NCBI GenBank assembly: GCA_022448955.1
Contig: JAKVCU010000063.1
Location: 1-64,000 of the forward strand
Direction: 5' to 3'
DNA from: Saprospiraceae bacterium
GTDB taxonomy: Bacteria > Bacteroidota > Bacteroidia > Chitinophagales > Saprospiraceae
Length of the DNA stretch: 64,000 nucleotides
In this document: positions 1-8,568 of the stretch, piece after piece
Position numbering within the stretch: position 1 is the first letter of the stretch
Layout of the letters: every line of letters starts with the position of its first letter
The notes under the pieces: model-generated
What the model was told of the DNA's origin: nothing
Seen by the model: the letters and a program-made list of their open reading frames with translations, nothing else
Database searches by the model: none
Translations under genes and position numbers: made by a program

Positions 1-1063
1 TAGCTGCTTTTTGACGGAAGTCGTTATAGGAGCTATATACTTTTTTAGCGAATGCGTCCTCTTGGGTGATTTCTGTGATCACTTCTGCAGTGAATTGACG
101 TAGCTGCTGTAAAATTTCTGGGGAAAAAGTTCGGATTTCTACGCCTTTGGCTTGCAGCTCAGCTAGTGCGGCGGAGTTTCTTGCTTCCATTTCTGATAAT
201 ACCCAAGTATTAATATAAGAAGTTGCTGCTCGAAGAATACCTTGTAGGTCTTCAGGGAGTGCTTCAAATTTTTCTTTATTAAATATGTATTCTAAGGCAG
301 TGCCTGGCTCATGCCAACCGGGAGAGTAGTAATAACGGGCAATATCATTAAAACCCATTTTAGTATCATGATATGGTCCTAGCCACTCTGTTGCATCGAT
401 AACTCCGCGTTCAAGACCTGTATATATTTCGCCACCCGCCAATAAGACAGGAGCACCCCCCGCCTTTTCAAGGACTTTACCACCTAAGCCAGGAATACGC
501 ATCTTAAGGCCCTTAAAGTCAGCAAGTGTATTAATTTCTCGGTTAAACCATCCACCCATTTGCACACCAGTATTACCTGCAGCCATAGGGATCAGATTAA
601 ACTCATCATAGAGTTCTTCCCATAGTACTAATCCACCACCACTATAAACCCATGCATTCAATTGCTGCGCATTCATACCGAAAGGAACAGAAGCAAAGAA
701 CTGTGCGGCAGGTGCTTTACCGGCCCAATAATAAGCAGCTCCGCTGCCGATTTCTGCACCTCCTGTACGAACAGTGTCAAAACACTCCAAAGGGGGGACC
801 AATTCTCCACCACCGTAAACATGAATATTCATGCGTCCAGCAGACATCTTTTTCACTAAATCTGCAAAAACATTACAAGCTTCACCTAAAACAGGGAAAT
901 TAGGAGGCCAAGTAGTGACCATTTTCCAATGGTAAACTTCTCCTGAAACACTTGCAGTAGTTTCCTGCGCATTAGTTTCGGAAAATACTGATCGAAGAAG
1001 AAAAGGTAAAGAAATTGTGCCAAGTGCTATTCCTTTGAAAAAATCTTTGCGGCGAAGTTTCAT
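1..1063 (-). CDS. TRAP transporter solute-binding protein, TakP/DctP-like (3' end outside window)
   Basis: Translating the minus strand from the ATG at 1063 gives about 354 open codons running off the left edge, near the family's usual length of about 360. The N-terminus has a twin-arginine signal (MKLRRKDFFKG) followed by a hydrophobic stretch ending near NAQE, so Tat export is predicted. The mature part begins with WKMVTTWPPN and contains MRIPG, whose Arg normally pairs with the ligand carboxylate in this family, and EWLGPYHDTKMGF/YYYSPGWHEPG, which resemble the 2-oxo-acid-binding TakP branch. The role is periplasmic capture of an organic acid for a TRAP permease. Permease genes dctQ and dctM lie 16 kb away on the same strand, not next to it. 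Family call is firm; the ligand is inferred. Confidence 0.85.
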   Translation of the reverse strand, partial: MKLRRKDFFKGIALGTISLPFLLRSVFSETNAQETTASVSGEVYHWKMVTTWPPNFPVLGEACNVFADLVKKMSAGRMNIHVYGGGELVPPLECFDTVRTGGAEIGSGAAYYWAGKAPAAQFFASVPFGMNAQQLNAWVYSGGGLVLWEELYDEFNLIPMAAGNTGVQMGGWFNREINTLADFKGLKMRIPGLGGKVLEKAGGAPVLLAGGEIYTGLERGVIDATEWLGPYHDTKMGFNDIARYYYSPGWHEPGTALEYIFNKEKFEALPEDLQGILRAATSYINTWVLSEMEARNSAALAELQAKGVEIRTFSPEILQQLRQFTAEVITEITQEDAFAKKVYSSYNDFRQKAA

Positions 1064-1332
1064 GTATGTATCATTTATTGTAAAAAAGACAGTGCCTAAT
1101 TTAAAGATTTTTTTATACTTGCAGTCCTGCCTTATAAAACCAATATAATCACTTGTTTAGAAATTAAATCTTTGCTATAGATTTGTAAACTATTTGATTA
1201 CAAAATACTAATTTTCATAGTGATTGTTGGAATGGAGGGTCTTCGGTGAATAAAATATAAGCTAAAAAATGTAAAACAGGATTTATTAATAAATACCGAA
1301 CTTTTATTATTCAACTTTAAAATTACTCCTAC

Positions 1333-2802
1333 ATGAAAAATATGGCCCTTTTTTTTATTAGCGTGATTGCCATTGCATTGATTTGGCATTTCTTTTTTCA
1401 AAAATCCAAAGAGTTTCATATTCCAAAGACCGTTAAGCCCAACATACCAGATTGGCATAAAAATGCTACAATTTATGAAGTAAACCTTCGGCAATTTACC
1501 AAGGAAGGTACGTTTGCTGCATTTCAAAAACATCTTCCTCGTTTAAAAGAATTGGGTGTTGATATTTTATGGTTAATGCCCATTCATCCTATTAGTAAAA
1601 AAAACAGGAAAGGAGAACTAGGTAGTCCTTATGCGGTGGGAGATTATTATGAGGTAAATCCTGATTTTGGTACTATGTCTGATTTTAAAACACTTTTGGC
1701 AGAAATACACCAATTGGGCATGCATTGTATCATCGATTGGGTACCCAATCATTCTGGCTGGGATAATCCCTGGATCAAAAAATATCCTGAGTATTATCAA
1801 AAAAAAGATGGTAAAATTACAGACCCCATCAATAAGGAGACAGGAGAATCTTGGGGCTGGACAGACGTTGCAGCATTTGATTTCAGCGTACCAGCCATGA
1901 GATTAGCTATGATCGATGCTATGAAATTTTGGATAAATGATATAGGCATTGATGGTTTTAGAGTAGATGTAGCACATGGTGTGCCTGTAGATTTTTGGGC
2001 GCAATGTACAGATGCCTTGTATCAGGAAAAGGCAATTTTCTTTTTGGCGGAAGCCGAAGTACCAGCTATCGTTAATAATGGTGCATTTGTAATGGACTAT
2101 GGCTGGGAAATGCACCATACCTTGAATGAAATAGCAAGGACGCAAGGTATGCGCGAAAATGCTAAAAATTTGGTGCAAGGAAATTTGGTGGAAGATGGAG
2201 ATACAATCGTAGAAAATCATGAGCCTAAGACCGCTTTAGATATTGATCGTGTTTTTGCCAAAAAAGATACTGCTTATCATCGTGGTTATCAAATGCATTT
2301 TACTTCTAATCATGATGAAAACTCATGGGCTGGTACCGAATTTCAAAGGATGGGAGAGGGGCACAAAGCATTTGCTGTCCTTACAGCTACTTTTGATGGA
2401 ATGCCACTGATCTATACGGGGCAAGAATCCGCATTAAAGAAACAACTGGACTTTTTTGGTAAAGATGAAGTAGAATGGTCCGATTATGCTTACACAGAAT
2501 TTTATCAAACGCTATTTGATTTAAAACATCGTAATCAAGCCCTGTGGAATGGACAATATGGTGGTAAAAGACACAAAATCAAAACTGGTGTGGATGAAGC
2601 TGTATATGCATTCACAAGAGAAAAAAATGGTGATAAGGTAGTAGTATGGATTAATTTGTCAAATGAGGAACAGATATTTACATTAAAAGACGAAAAGGCA
2701 GTTGGGGATTTCACAAAATTGTTCACAAATGAAAAAGTACAGCTGACTAAAGGGAAACAAATTATACTAAACCCTTGGGAGTACGCTGTTTACACATTCT
2801 AA
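1333..2802 (+). CDS. GH13 alpha-amylase family glycosidase
   Basis: 489 aa. Residues 4-22 form a hydrophobic signal or anchor, so the enzyme is probably periplasmic or membrane-attached. The (beta/alpha)8 barrel carries the four GH13 regions: DWVPNH (135-140), GIDGFRVDVAH with nucleophile D212, FFLAEAE with likely acid/base E240, and SNHDEN with stabilising D328. A short beta-rich domain C follows (about 410-489). It should hydrolyse or transfer alpha-glucosidic linkages. The fold resembles small cytosolic or periplasmic maltodextrin enzymes rather than large secreted amylases: there is no starch-binding domain or T9SS tail. No SusC/SusD or other glycan genes are adjacent, so it stands alone. 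Exact specificity cannot be read from the sequence. Confidence 0.9.
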   Translation: MKNMALFFISVIAIALIWHFFFQKSKEFHIPKTVKPNIPDWHKNATIYEVNLRQFTKEGTFAAFQKHLPRLKELGVDILWLMPIHPISKKNRKGELGSPYAVGDYYEVNPDFGTMSDFKTLLAEIHQLGMHCIIDWVPNHSGWDNPWIKKYPEYYQKKDGKITDPINKETGESWGWTDVAAFDFSVPAMRLAMIDAMKFWINDIGIDGFRVDVAHGVPVDFWAQCTDALYQEKAIFFLAEAEVPAIVNNGAFVMDYGWEMHHTLNEIARTQGMRENAKNLVQGNLVEDGDTIVENHEPKTALDIDRVFAKKDTAYHRGYQMHFTSNHDENSWAGTEFQRMGEGHKAFAVLTATFDGMPLIYTGQESALKKQLDFFGKDEVEWSDYAYTEFYQTLFDLKHRNQALWNGQYGGKRHKIKTGVDEAVYAFTREKNGDKVVVWINLSNEEQIFTLKDEKAVGDFTKLFTNEKVQLTKGKQIILNPWEYAVYTF

Positions 2803-2930
2803 AAACATTTTGTTTGTAAACATCAAAATCCACTGAGCCTGTTATCTAAAATAAAAAAATAGGGGAGGAGTCTTTTTAGCTTGATACAAACACTCTGTTG
2901 TAGGTTTGAACATGATATTGTATAAAACAA

Positions 2931-2954
2931 AAAGTTGGTCCAAGGACCAACTTT
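2931..2954 (+). terminator. hairpin after the GH13 gene
   Basis: A perfect 11-bp stem (AAAGTTGGTCC / GGACCAACTTT) with a 2-nt loop, flanked by A and T runs, lies 130 bp after the amylase stop codon. The symmetry would let it act on either strand; the U tract is short. Confidence 0.6.
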
Positions 2955-3412
2955 TCAAAAAACCTAAACTTAACCACTTGTAAAACCTATTTATTTAAAA
3001 TTCACCCATTTCTTTTAAAAAGTGCCACAGGAATTGCGGCACGTCAAATTAACACCTAAAACCCTATGTAAAATTTTCTTCTCTAATTACTTTCTTTGTG
3101 TTTATTTGCTTTTGCTTACATTACAAATATATACCCAAAATGAGCGCTCTTGGAAAGCTTTCGCTGAGTAACCAGATTTCCCCATTTTTTGACCACTTTT
3201 GTCGGTTTTTACGAGAATACTCATATTAAAAAATATTGTTGTGTAAAAAGAAATCACACTATAAGTCCTATAATTTATATTATGTTAAATAAAAGAATGT
3301 AAAGTGATATATTTGTCTATTTATTCCCCATTTAAAAAAATCTTAATTCAAGGAATTTTAAGCGGATTATTTATTTCATTCATCTAGAAGAGTCTCCTTA
3401 GTTGAAGATAAA

Positions 3413-3456
3413 TACGCATGATTTGTGAGCGATGTCTGACCATGGCTGAATTTTAA
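3413..3456 (+). repeat. remnant of the dispersed intergenic repeat (copy E)
   Basis: The stretch TACGCATGATTTgTGAgCg followed by TGTCTGaCcATGGCTGAATTTT matches the central part of the copies at 17302 and 23481. Both ends of the element are missing and the core has diverged. Recognised by eye only. Confidence 0.4.
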
Positions 3457-3742
3457 CGGCAAAAATTATGAAATCCTCAATCTTTTAGACGATCAATAAA
3501 CTGGAAGATTCACACCAAATAATATTTGGCGGCATGTGATTCAAGAATAACTCCTCTCCTTCTTTCTAATATTTATTTGATAGTGGAACTTGTGCAACTC
3601 AAACCAATCGGGGTAGCGTCTTCATCTTCAATAATGTAGGCAATTTGGCCATATATTAACTAAAGTGTCCAATATTTGAGAAATAGCCCCTTTTATTGAG
3701 GGAAGCTGTCACAAAATTGGTCGTTTGAAATAATAATAGACA

Positions 3743-3781
3743 AGATAGATAGAAGTGAATTTAGCCCACTTCTATCTATCT
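3743..3781 (-). terminator. hairpin after the arylsulfotransferase-like operon
   Basis: A perfect 15-bp stem (AGATAGATAGAAGTG / CACTTCTATCTATCT, 9-nt loop) starts 5 nt beyond the stop codon of the minus-strand gene ending at 3787. It is followed on that strand by a T-rich but interrupted stretch. Confidence 0.6.
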
Positions 3782-3786
3782 AAGTT

Positions 3787-5454
3787 TTATCGTTGTATAA
3801 TCAGCTTTTGTAATTCTCCATTATTGATACGGATGTAATACATGCCTGATTGTAAATCTTTCAAATCCATGAAGTGGCGACCACCAGTTGTTTGGATTTG
3901 TTTAACTCTATTCCCTAGCATATCATACACCTCTAAAATAATTTTATAACCACCATCCCATTCTACAACTACCATATCATTGGTTGGATTGGGATAGATT
4001 CTTAAGTCTTTCATTGGCATGTCATCTAAAGAAGATAACAAGCCACAGAAGCTTGAATCTGGATTATTTTCGATATAACCCTTTGGCTGCAAGTCTTTGC
4101 CATCGAAAGCTTCAAAATCAGTTGGAATGCGACTTACTCTAAAGGTCAAATTATTATTTATCGAAAGTGTATCTCCTTGATTAGCAGCTTGTCCACTAAT
4201 TAATGGTGTTTTGTATTCCCATACAATTTCGTTATCTGGTGTTAATTCGAATGTATATCCAAAACGACCAACACAAACAAGCGCGTTTCCATTAGGTAGG
4301 AACTGGACACTAGATAAACCTGTTGACCAGTTGGCTTGTGGATTAGGATGCGAAGCGGTCCAAGTGAATTCTGCTGGGCCAAAAACGTTTCCATCAAAAG
4401 AGAATCCCCAATCATACATATCAAAGCCTGGATCAATAACATTAATAGTCGAAATATCAGCTCCTACTCTATTATTAAAAATCCCAATTTTACGATAATT
4501 TGGATGAGTAGCATTTAAATAATCATCAATCCAATGAGTATCATGCTGATAGAATAATTTTTGATCGGCTTCTGTCCCTTGTTTGTATGCAGCAGGATTA
4601 CCCCATCGATAGAGAAGGTCACCTCCTCTCCCACCTAGGCCACCGTTACTAGTTGCCGCCTCCTCTGTTGAGGTCGTATGATCAATGATCCAAAGTTCAT
4701 GAAAAGTAGGCACACTTAACATGATCATATCATTTACTGGATCATAATCAATGGCATTGGTATGCATCCAATCGTCTGCACCATTACTCGTATCATAATT
4801 GATATCTACCAATTCAGGATGATCCTCAACTATACCGAAATTATCTTTGGTCGCATCAAAATCTTGGACTAAATGATCCCACACATGCCATTCCCAAACG
4901 ATTTCATATTCATTATTATCTAGTGGCTTGATTTCTAGGATATAATCTGGCCATAATTCTCCATCAGGCAGATTTTCAGGATCTCTACCAGCTTGGACAG
5001 CTTCATCAGCTGTTTTCACTTCCCAAACAATCATGAGGATGTTCCCTTCATTGGTGATGGCAATATCATGGTGTAAACGTTCTTCTTCATTGTTTATAGT
5101 GAACTCCCAGAGCAATTCATTATCCCATGTTCTGATTTCTACGGTGGCGCCACCACCACCTGCCCAGATCGGATTACCCGCCACAGCTGCTGGTCGTTTA
5201 GTCTTTATTAAGCGGCCATCTGGCATCAGATAAGCCATATTTCCAGGGCGGAAGTCCGCTTCATCTTCCCAGGTATGAACAATCCGTCCACAATTATCTA
5301 ACAAATAAACATTTGGTTGATTATGCGGATAAATTAAGTTGTAGCCATCATAAGCTTTACTTGGGTCATGCGATAGCAATCCAACTGTATTTTGTTGTGC
5401 AAATAAAGAGTAGCTAAGTGCAATAAAAAAGATGCAAAGTAAATGTTTTATCAT
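3787..5454 (-). CDS. secreted arylsulfotransferase-like beta-propeller protein with T9SS tail
   Basis: 555 aa. A signal peptide covers residues 1-19 (cleavage after LFAQ). The body begins GLLSHDPSKAYDGYNLIYP and LLDNCGRIVHTW, the hallmark start of the bacterial arylsulfotransferase (ASST/Arylsulfotran_2) propeller. Conserved His-bearing motifs follow: LHHDIAI, WMHTNAIDYDP and YQHDTHWIDD. The last 80 residues form a type-A T9SS sorting domain (IYPNPTNDMVVVEW ... GMYYIRI, KLIIQR end), so the protein should cross the outer membrane and be surface-attached or released. Family members move sulfate between phenolic compounds; activity here is inferred. The start overlaps the stop of its upstream paralogue by 4 nt (ATGA), indicating translational coupling. 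Confidence 0.82.
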   Translation of the reverse strand: MIKHLLCIFFIALSYSLFAQQNTVGLLSHDPSKAYDGYNLIYPHNQPNVYLLDNCGRIVHTWEDEADFRPGNMAYLMPDGRLIKTKRPAAVAGNPIWAGGGGATVEIRTWDNELLWEFTINNEEERLHHDIAITNEGNILMIVWEVKTADEAVQAGRDPENLPDGELWPDYILEIKPLDNNEYEIVWEWHVWDHLVQDFDATKDNFGIVEDHPELVDINYDTSNGADDWMHTNAIDYDPVNDMIMLSVPTFHELWIIDHTTSTEEAATSNGGLGGRGGDLLYRWGNPAAYKQGTEADQKLFYQHDTHWIDDYLNATHPNYRKIGIFNNRVGADISTINVIDPGFDMYDWGFSFDGNVFGPAEFTWTASHPNPQANWSTGLSSVQFLPNGNALVCVGRFGYTFELTPDNEIVWEYKTPLISGQAANQGDTLSINNNLTFRVSRIPTDFEAFDGKDLQPKGYIENNPDSSFCGLLSSLDDMPMKDLRIYPNPTNDMVVVEWDGGYKIILEVYDMLGNRVKQIQTTGGRHFMDLKDLQSGMYYIRINNGELQKLIIQR

Positions 5455-7106
5455 GGTTTAATAGTTTTAATTGAAATAAAGTTTTTTCGATCTAATCCAT
5501 TAATTTTTACAATATAAAATCCTTTTGGCCAATCACTTGTAGTTACGAGCTTTTGACTTTCGTCAAATAGGCCTTTCCATAGACATTGACCTCTAGGGTT
5601 GAATATTTCGATAGTGTAAGAATCCAAACTAGATTTATTTAGCTGAAGACTTTCACTAAAAAGAGTTTGCACTTGGATATCCTCTTGGATTGGGTTCCAG
5701 ATGGAAGAAACTACATCACAGTCATACATATTCGGGTTAAGCTCTATAGGATCTCCAGCTATTAAGGTTTTCCCTTCAAAAGCAGGATAGTCCTCACTAT
5801 ACTTAGTAGCTCTAAATACAGCATTATTGGTAATAATCGTTCCTTGCTCGGCAGGATTACCATTTATAATAGGACTAACATATTCCCAAACTAAGTTGCC
5901 AAAGTAGTCAATTTCAAAGAAACGACCCTTTATTCCTTCACAAATTAAAGTATTCCCGTTAGGTAGGCGCTGAGCACCTGAAATTCTAGAAGAATAGAAT
6001 GCATCGAGTGGGTCATTTGTGAAAATCCAATCCGAATCGATTGGACCGAAAGCCTGCTCTCCTATGATTACAAATTCATCATTGATATCGTAAGGTGGAT
6101 CAATGATTTCAACGCTAGAATAGTTTCCATCTGGTCTTCCTTGTCCATTGTTAAAAAGCATTATCTTTCCCTCATCTTCTAAGCCTTGTTCTATAAACTT
6201 GGCATCATGTTGTCCAAATAGAATTTGGTCTTCGAGTGTCCCTCTATCATAGAATCTAGGGTTACCCCAACGGAATAACAAGTCACCCCCTCTACCCGAA
6301 TTTCCACCAGTATGCCCAGCTGCTTCTTGCGTCGATGTAGAATGATCAATCACCCAGATTTCACTTAAATTCCTTGAACTAAGAATAATTCGATCATGAA
6401 TAGGCTCATAACTAATGCTATTCAGATGAATCCAATCTGAGCCACCTCCTGGCCCTCCCCCATTTTCACTATTTCCAGCATTTATATCTACTAGTTCGGG
6501 ATGATCTTCAACTACGCCATAATTCACCTTATTGATATCTGCATCTTGAATGAGGTGATCCCATAGATACCATTCCCAAACCACATTAATTTCATCTGTG
6601 CCTACTGGTTCAATCTCAATAACTCTCTCGGCCCACAAATCTGCATTAGCATTCCACCTTCCAAGCGGTTCCACTTCCTCAGCTGTTTTTAAGTCCCAAG
6701 CAATTAGTAAAATATTCCCATTGGGTAAGGGTTCCACATCGTGATGATGATGAAAAGTATCACTACTGTAATTATAGCTCCATAATAGTTCACCATCCCA
6801 AGAATGCAGCTCCAGGCGACCACCTGAGCCCCCAGCATTAAAATTCGAACCAATTCGACAAGTTCTAAGTAGATTACCGTTTTCCAATAAGTAAACAGAT
6901 TGACCAGGTAAGTAATCACTTTCCCAAGTACGTACTAGTTTGCCGCAATTATCAATTAAGTAGGTGGTCCTAGAACCACTTGGACAAAAAAGGGTGTAAC
7001 CGTTGTGAGATTGCGGTGTATGAAGAGTTAATCCGATCACTTGGCTTTGCCCCCACTCACAAAAAAGGAACATCATTACGCAAAATAAAAGGTAGTTTTG
7101 TTTCAT
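5451..7106 (-). CDS. secreted arylsulfotransferase-like protein, paralogue of its downstream neighbour
   Basis: 551 aa. A signal peptide spans residues 1-21 (WGQSQ). The protein is collinear with its neighbour: GLTLHTPQSHNGYTLFCP, LIDNCGKLVRTWES, a His-rich FHHHHDVEPLPNGNILLIAWD-type motif, DWIHLNSISYEP and GQHDAKFIE. The C-terminus (TIEIFNPRGQCLWKG ... GFYIVKI) has the shape of a T9SS tail but lacks the usual YPNP motif, so the tail is degenerate or diverged. It is the first gene of a two-gene operon, most simply explained by tandem duplication and divergence. A Bacteroidota -7 element lies 20 bp before the start. Family call is good; substrate unknown. Confidence 0.8.
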   Translation of the reverse strand: MKQNYLLFCVMMFLFCEWGQSQVIGLTLHTPQSHNGYTLFCPSGSRTTYLIDNCGKLVRTWESDYLPGQSVYLLENGNLLRTCRIGSNFNAGGSGGRLELHSWDGELLWSYNYSSDTFHHHHDVEPLPNGNILLIAWDLKTAEEVEPLGRWNANADLWAERVIEIEPVGTDEINVVWEWYLWDHLIQDADINKVNYGVVEDHPELVDINAGNSENGGGPGGGSDWIHLNSISYEPIHDRIILSSRNLSEIWVIDHSTSTQEAAGHTGGNSGRGGDLLFRWGNPRFYDRGTLEDQILFGQHDAKFIEQGLEDEGKIMLFNNGQGRPDGNYSSVEIIDPPYDINDEFVIIGEQAFGPIDSDWIFTNDPLDAFYSSRISGAQRLPNGNTLICEGIKGRFFEIDYFGNLVWEYVSPIINGNPAEQGTIITNNAVFRATKYSEDYPAFEGKTLIAGDPIELNPNMYDCDVVSSIWNPIQEDIQVQTLFSESLQLNKSSLDSYTIEIFNPRGQCLWKGLFDESQKLVTTSDWPKGFYIVKINGLDRKNFISIKTIKP

Positions 7107-7125
7107 ACAGTTCTGGTTAAATCAA

Positions 7126-7133
7126 CAAAAATA
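7126..7133 (-). promoter_or_regulatory. candidate -7 element for the arylsulfotransferase-like operon
   Basis: TATTTTTG on the minus strand matches the Bacteroidota -7 consensus TAnnTTTG, 20 nt before the ATG at 7106. A TTTG lies upstream, but with a 16-nt spacer, shorter than the usual 19-21, so only the -7 half is convincing. Confidence 0.35.
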
Positions 7134-7227
7134 ATGCGGGAATATAGAGCAAAACTTACAATTAAAAGTTAAGATTAGCTTTATTTTGTGGTTAGAGTAC
7201 GTCATAAATTGAAATATCATCAAATTC

Positions 7228-8568
7228 ATGAAAATTACCATAGCAGGTGCTGGTGCAGTTGGATTTCATTTAGCAGCATTACTAGCTGTAGAAAATCAAG
7301 ATATTACCCTAATTGACAAAGATGAAGAAGTTTTGGAGCATGCTGCCACTCATCTTGATGTAATGACCATTAAAGGAGATGCTACCTCCTTTAGTATTTT
7401 GAAAGAGGCGAATATTGTAAAAACCAAGTTATTTATTGCGGTCACTACCAATGAAAGTGCCAATATTCTAATGGCGATCATTGCTAAGCAAATGGGTGCT
7501 AAAAAGACTATTGCTAGAGTGGATAACCCAGAGTATCTTGAGGAGAGTCACGAAAAGGAGTTCAGAGTATTAGGTGTTGATACACTCATTTCTCCTTCAC
7601 AGATTGCGGCGCAAGAAATTCAAAAACTGCTTCAAAGAAGCTCTTTTTCTGACGTTTCCGAATTTGGCGATGGCAAAATAGCAGTTGTAGGATTTACAGT
7701 AGATACGAGCTCTCCACTTGTAGGAAAAAGTGTTCGACAGATAGAACAGCTTTCCGTCCATTTTCAGGTGAAAGGTATTGCTATTCTGCGAGGAGATAAA
7801 ACGATTATACCACAGGAAAGTAGCATTCTGTCAAAAGGAGATCATTTATACTTAGCTGTTCAAAATAAACACATTGATGAGGCTGTAAAATTTGTTGGAA
7901 AACAAATGAAAATGATCAAAAACATTATGATTATTGGTGGTACTCAATTAGCGCTAAGAACAGCAAAGCTATTGGAAAAGAAATATTCTATTTCACTTGT
8001 AATCAAAGAAAAGTATGTTGCTAAACAGTTTATTGAAGAACTTGAGAATACCCTTGTGATTAAAGCAGATCCTGGCAATATTGATATCTTACGGGAGGAA
8101 GGTTTGGAAAAAATGGATGCTTTCATTGCTTTGACGCCTAATGCTGAAATTAATATACTTGCTAGTCTTATCGCAGAGGAGACTGGTGTATATAAAACCA
8201 TTGCCTTAGTCGATAATACCAATTATACACATATTTCACAAAATATTGGAATTGACACGATTATTAATAAAAAGTTACTCGCAGCCAATAATATCTTTCG
8301 TTTTGTGAGGAAAGGCAAAGTAGAAGCTATTGCTAGTTTGCAAGGAGTTGAAGCCGAAGTGATTGAGTTTGAAATCTACAAAGAAAATCGCCTAATCCGA
8401 AATCCAATTTGTGAATTGCATTTGCCTGAAAAGGCGGTGGTTGCAGGTGTAGTAAGGGGTGAAAAAACTTTTATCCCAGATGAACATTTTTGTTTTCAAT
8501 TGGGGGATAAAGTAATTGTTTTTGCCCAACCCGAAGCCATCAAAAAAGTGGAAGAAACCTTCAAATAA
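7228..8568 (+). CDS. trkA: Trk potassium uptake regulator TrkA (two RCK units)
   Basis: 446 aa, the full two-unit TrkA length. RCK-N unit 1 starts MKITIAGAGAVGFHLAALL (GxGxxG nucleotide-binding loop) with the matching acidic residue in LIDKDEEV. RCK-C 1 follows at about 140-220. The second Rossmann unit (IMIIGGTQLALRTAKLL) has a weaker glycine loop and probably binds nucleotide less well, then a second RCK-C. It forms the cytosolic gating ring on TrkH and controls K+ uptake in response to nucleotides. Its stop codon and the trkH start overlap by one base (TAATG), the usual trkAH operon coupling. Confidence 0.95.
   Translation: MKITIAGAGAVGFHLAALLAVENQDITLIDKDEEVLEHAATHLDVMTIKGDATSFSILKEANIVKTKLFIAVTTNESANILMAIIAKQMGAKKTIARVDNPEYLEESHEKEFRVLGVDTLISPSQIAAQEIQKLLQRSSFSDVSEFGDGKIAVVGFTVDTSSPLVGKSVRQIEQLSVHFQVKGIAILRGDKTIIPQESSILSKGDHLYLAVQNKHIDEAVKFVGKQMKMIKNIMIIGGTQLALRTAKLLEKKYSISLVIKEKYVAKQFIEELENTLVIKADPGNIDILREEGLEKMDAFIALTPNAEINILASLIAEETGVYKTIALVDNTNYTHISQNIGIDTIINKKLLAANNIFRFVRKGKVEAIASLQGVEAEVIEFEIYKENRLIRNPICELHLPEKAVVAGVVRGEKTFIPDEHFCFQLGDKVIVFAQPEAIKKVEETFK

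Larger units (their letters stand above)
2803..3786. other. 984-bp gap without an intact gene
   Basis: AT-rich DNA between the amylase gene and the arylsulfotransferase-like pair. It holds a terminator hairpin at 2931-2954, a degenerate copy of the dispersed repeat at 3413-3456, and a second hairpin at 3743-3781. On the minus strand, 3573-3662 translates to a protein-like stretch (AYIIEDEDATPIGLS) that ends in a stop. The DNA just upstream is open in another frame (KGAISQILDTLV), as expected of a frameshifted, decayed gene. No start codon or recognisable family was found. Confidence 0.5.

Noticed and set aside
652-903. Plus-strand open frames of 65-83 codons in the first kilobase
   Set aside because: They lie antisense to the TRAP binding-protein gene, whose Tat signal and family motifs settle the strand.
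1198-1533. 111-codon minus-strand open frame overlapping the GH13 start
   Set aside because: Antisense to the amylase start and upstream region, no family features, no leader; ordinary shadow frame.
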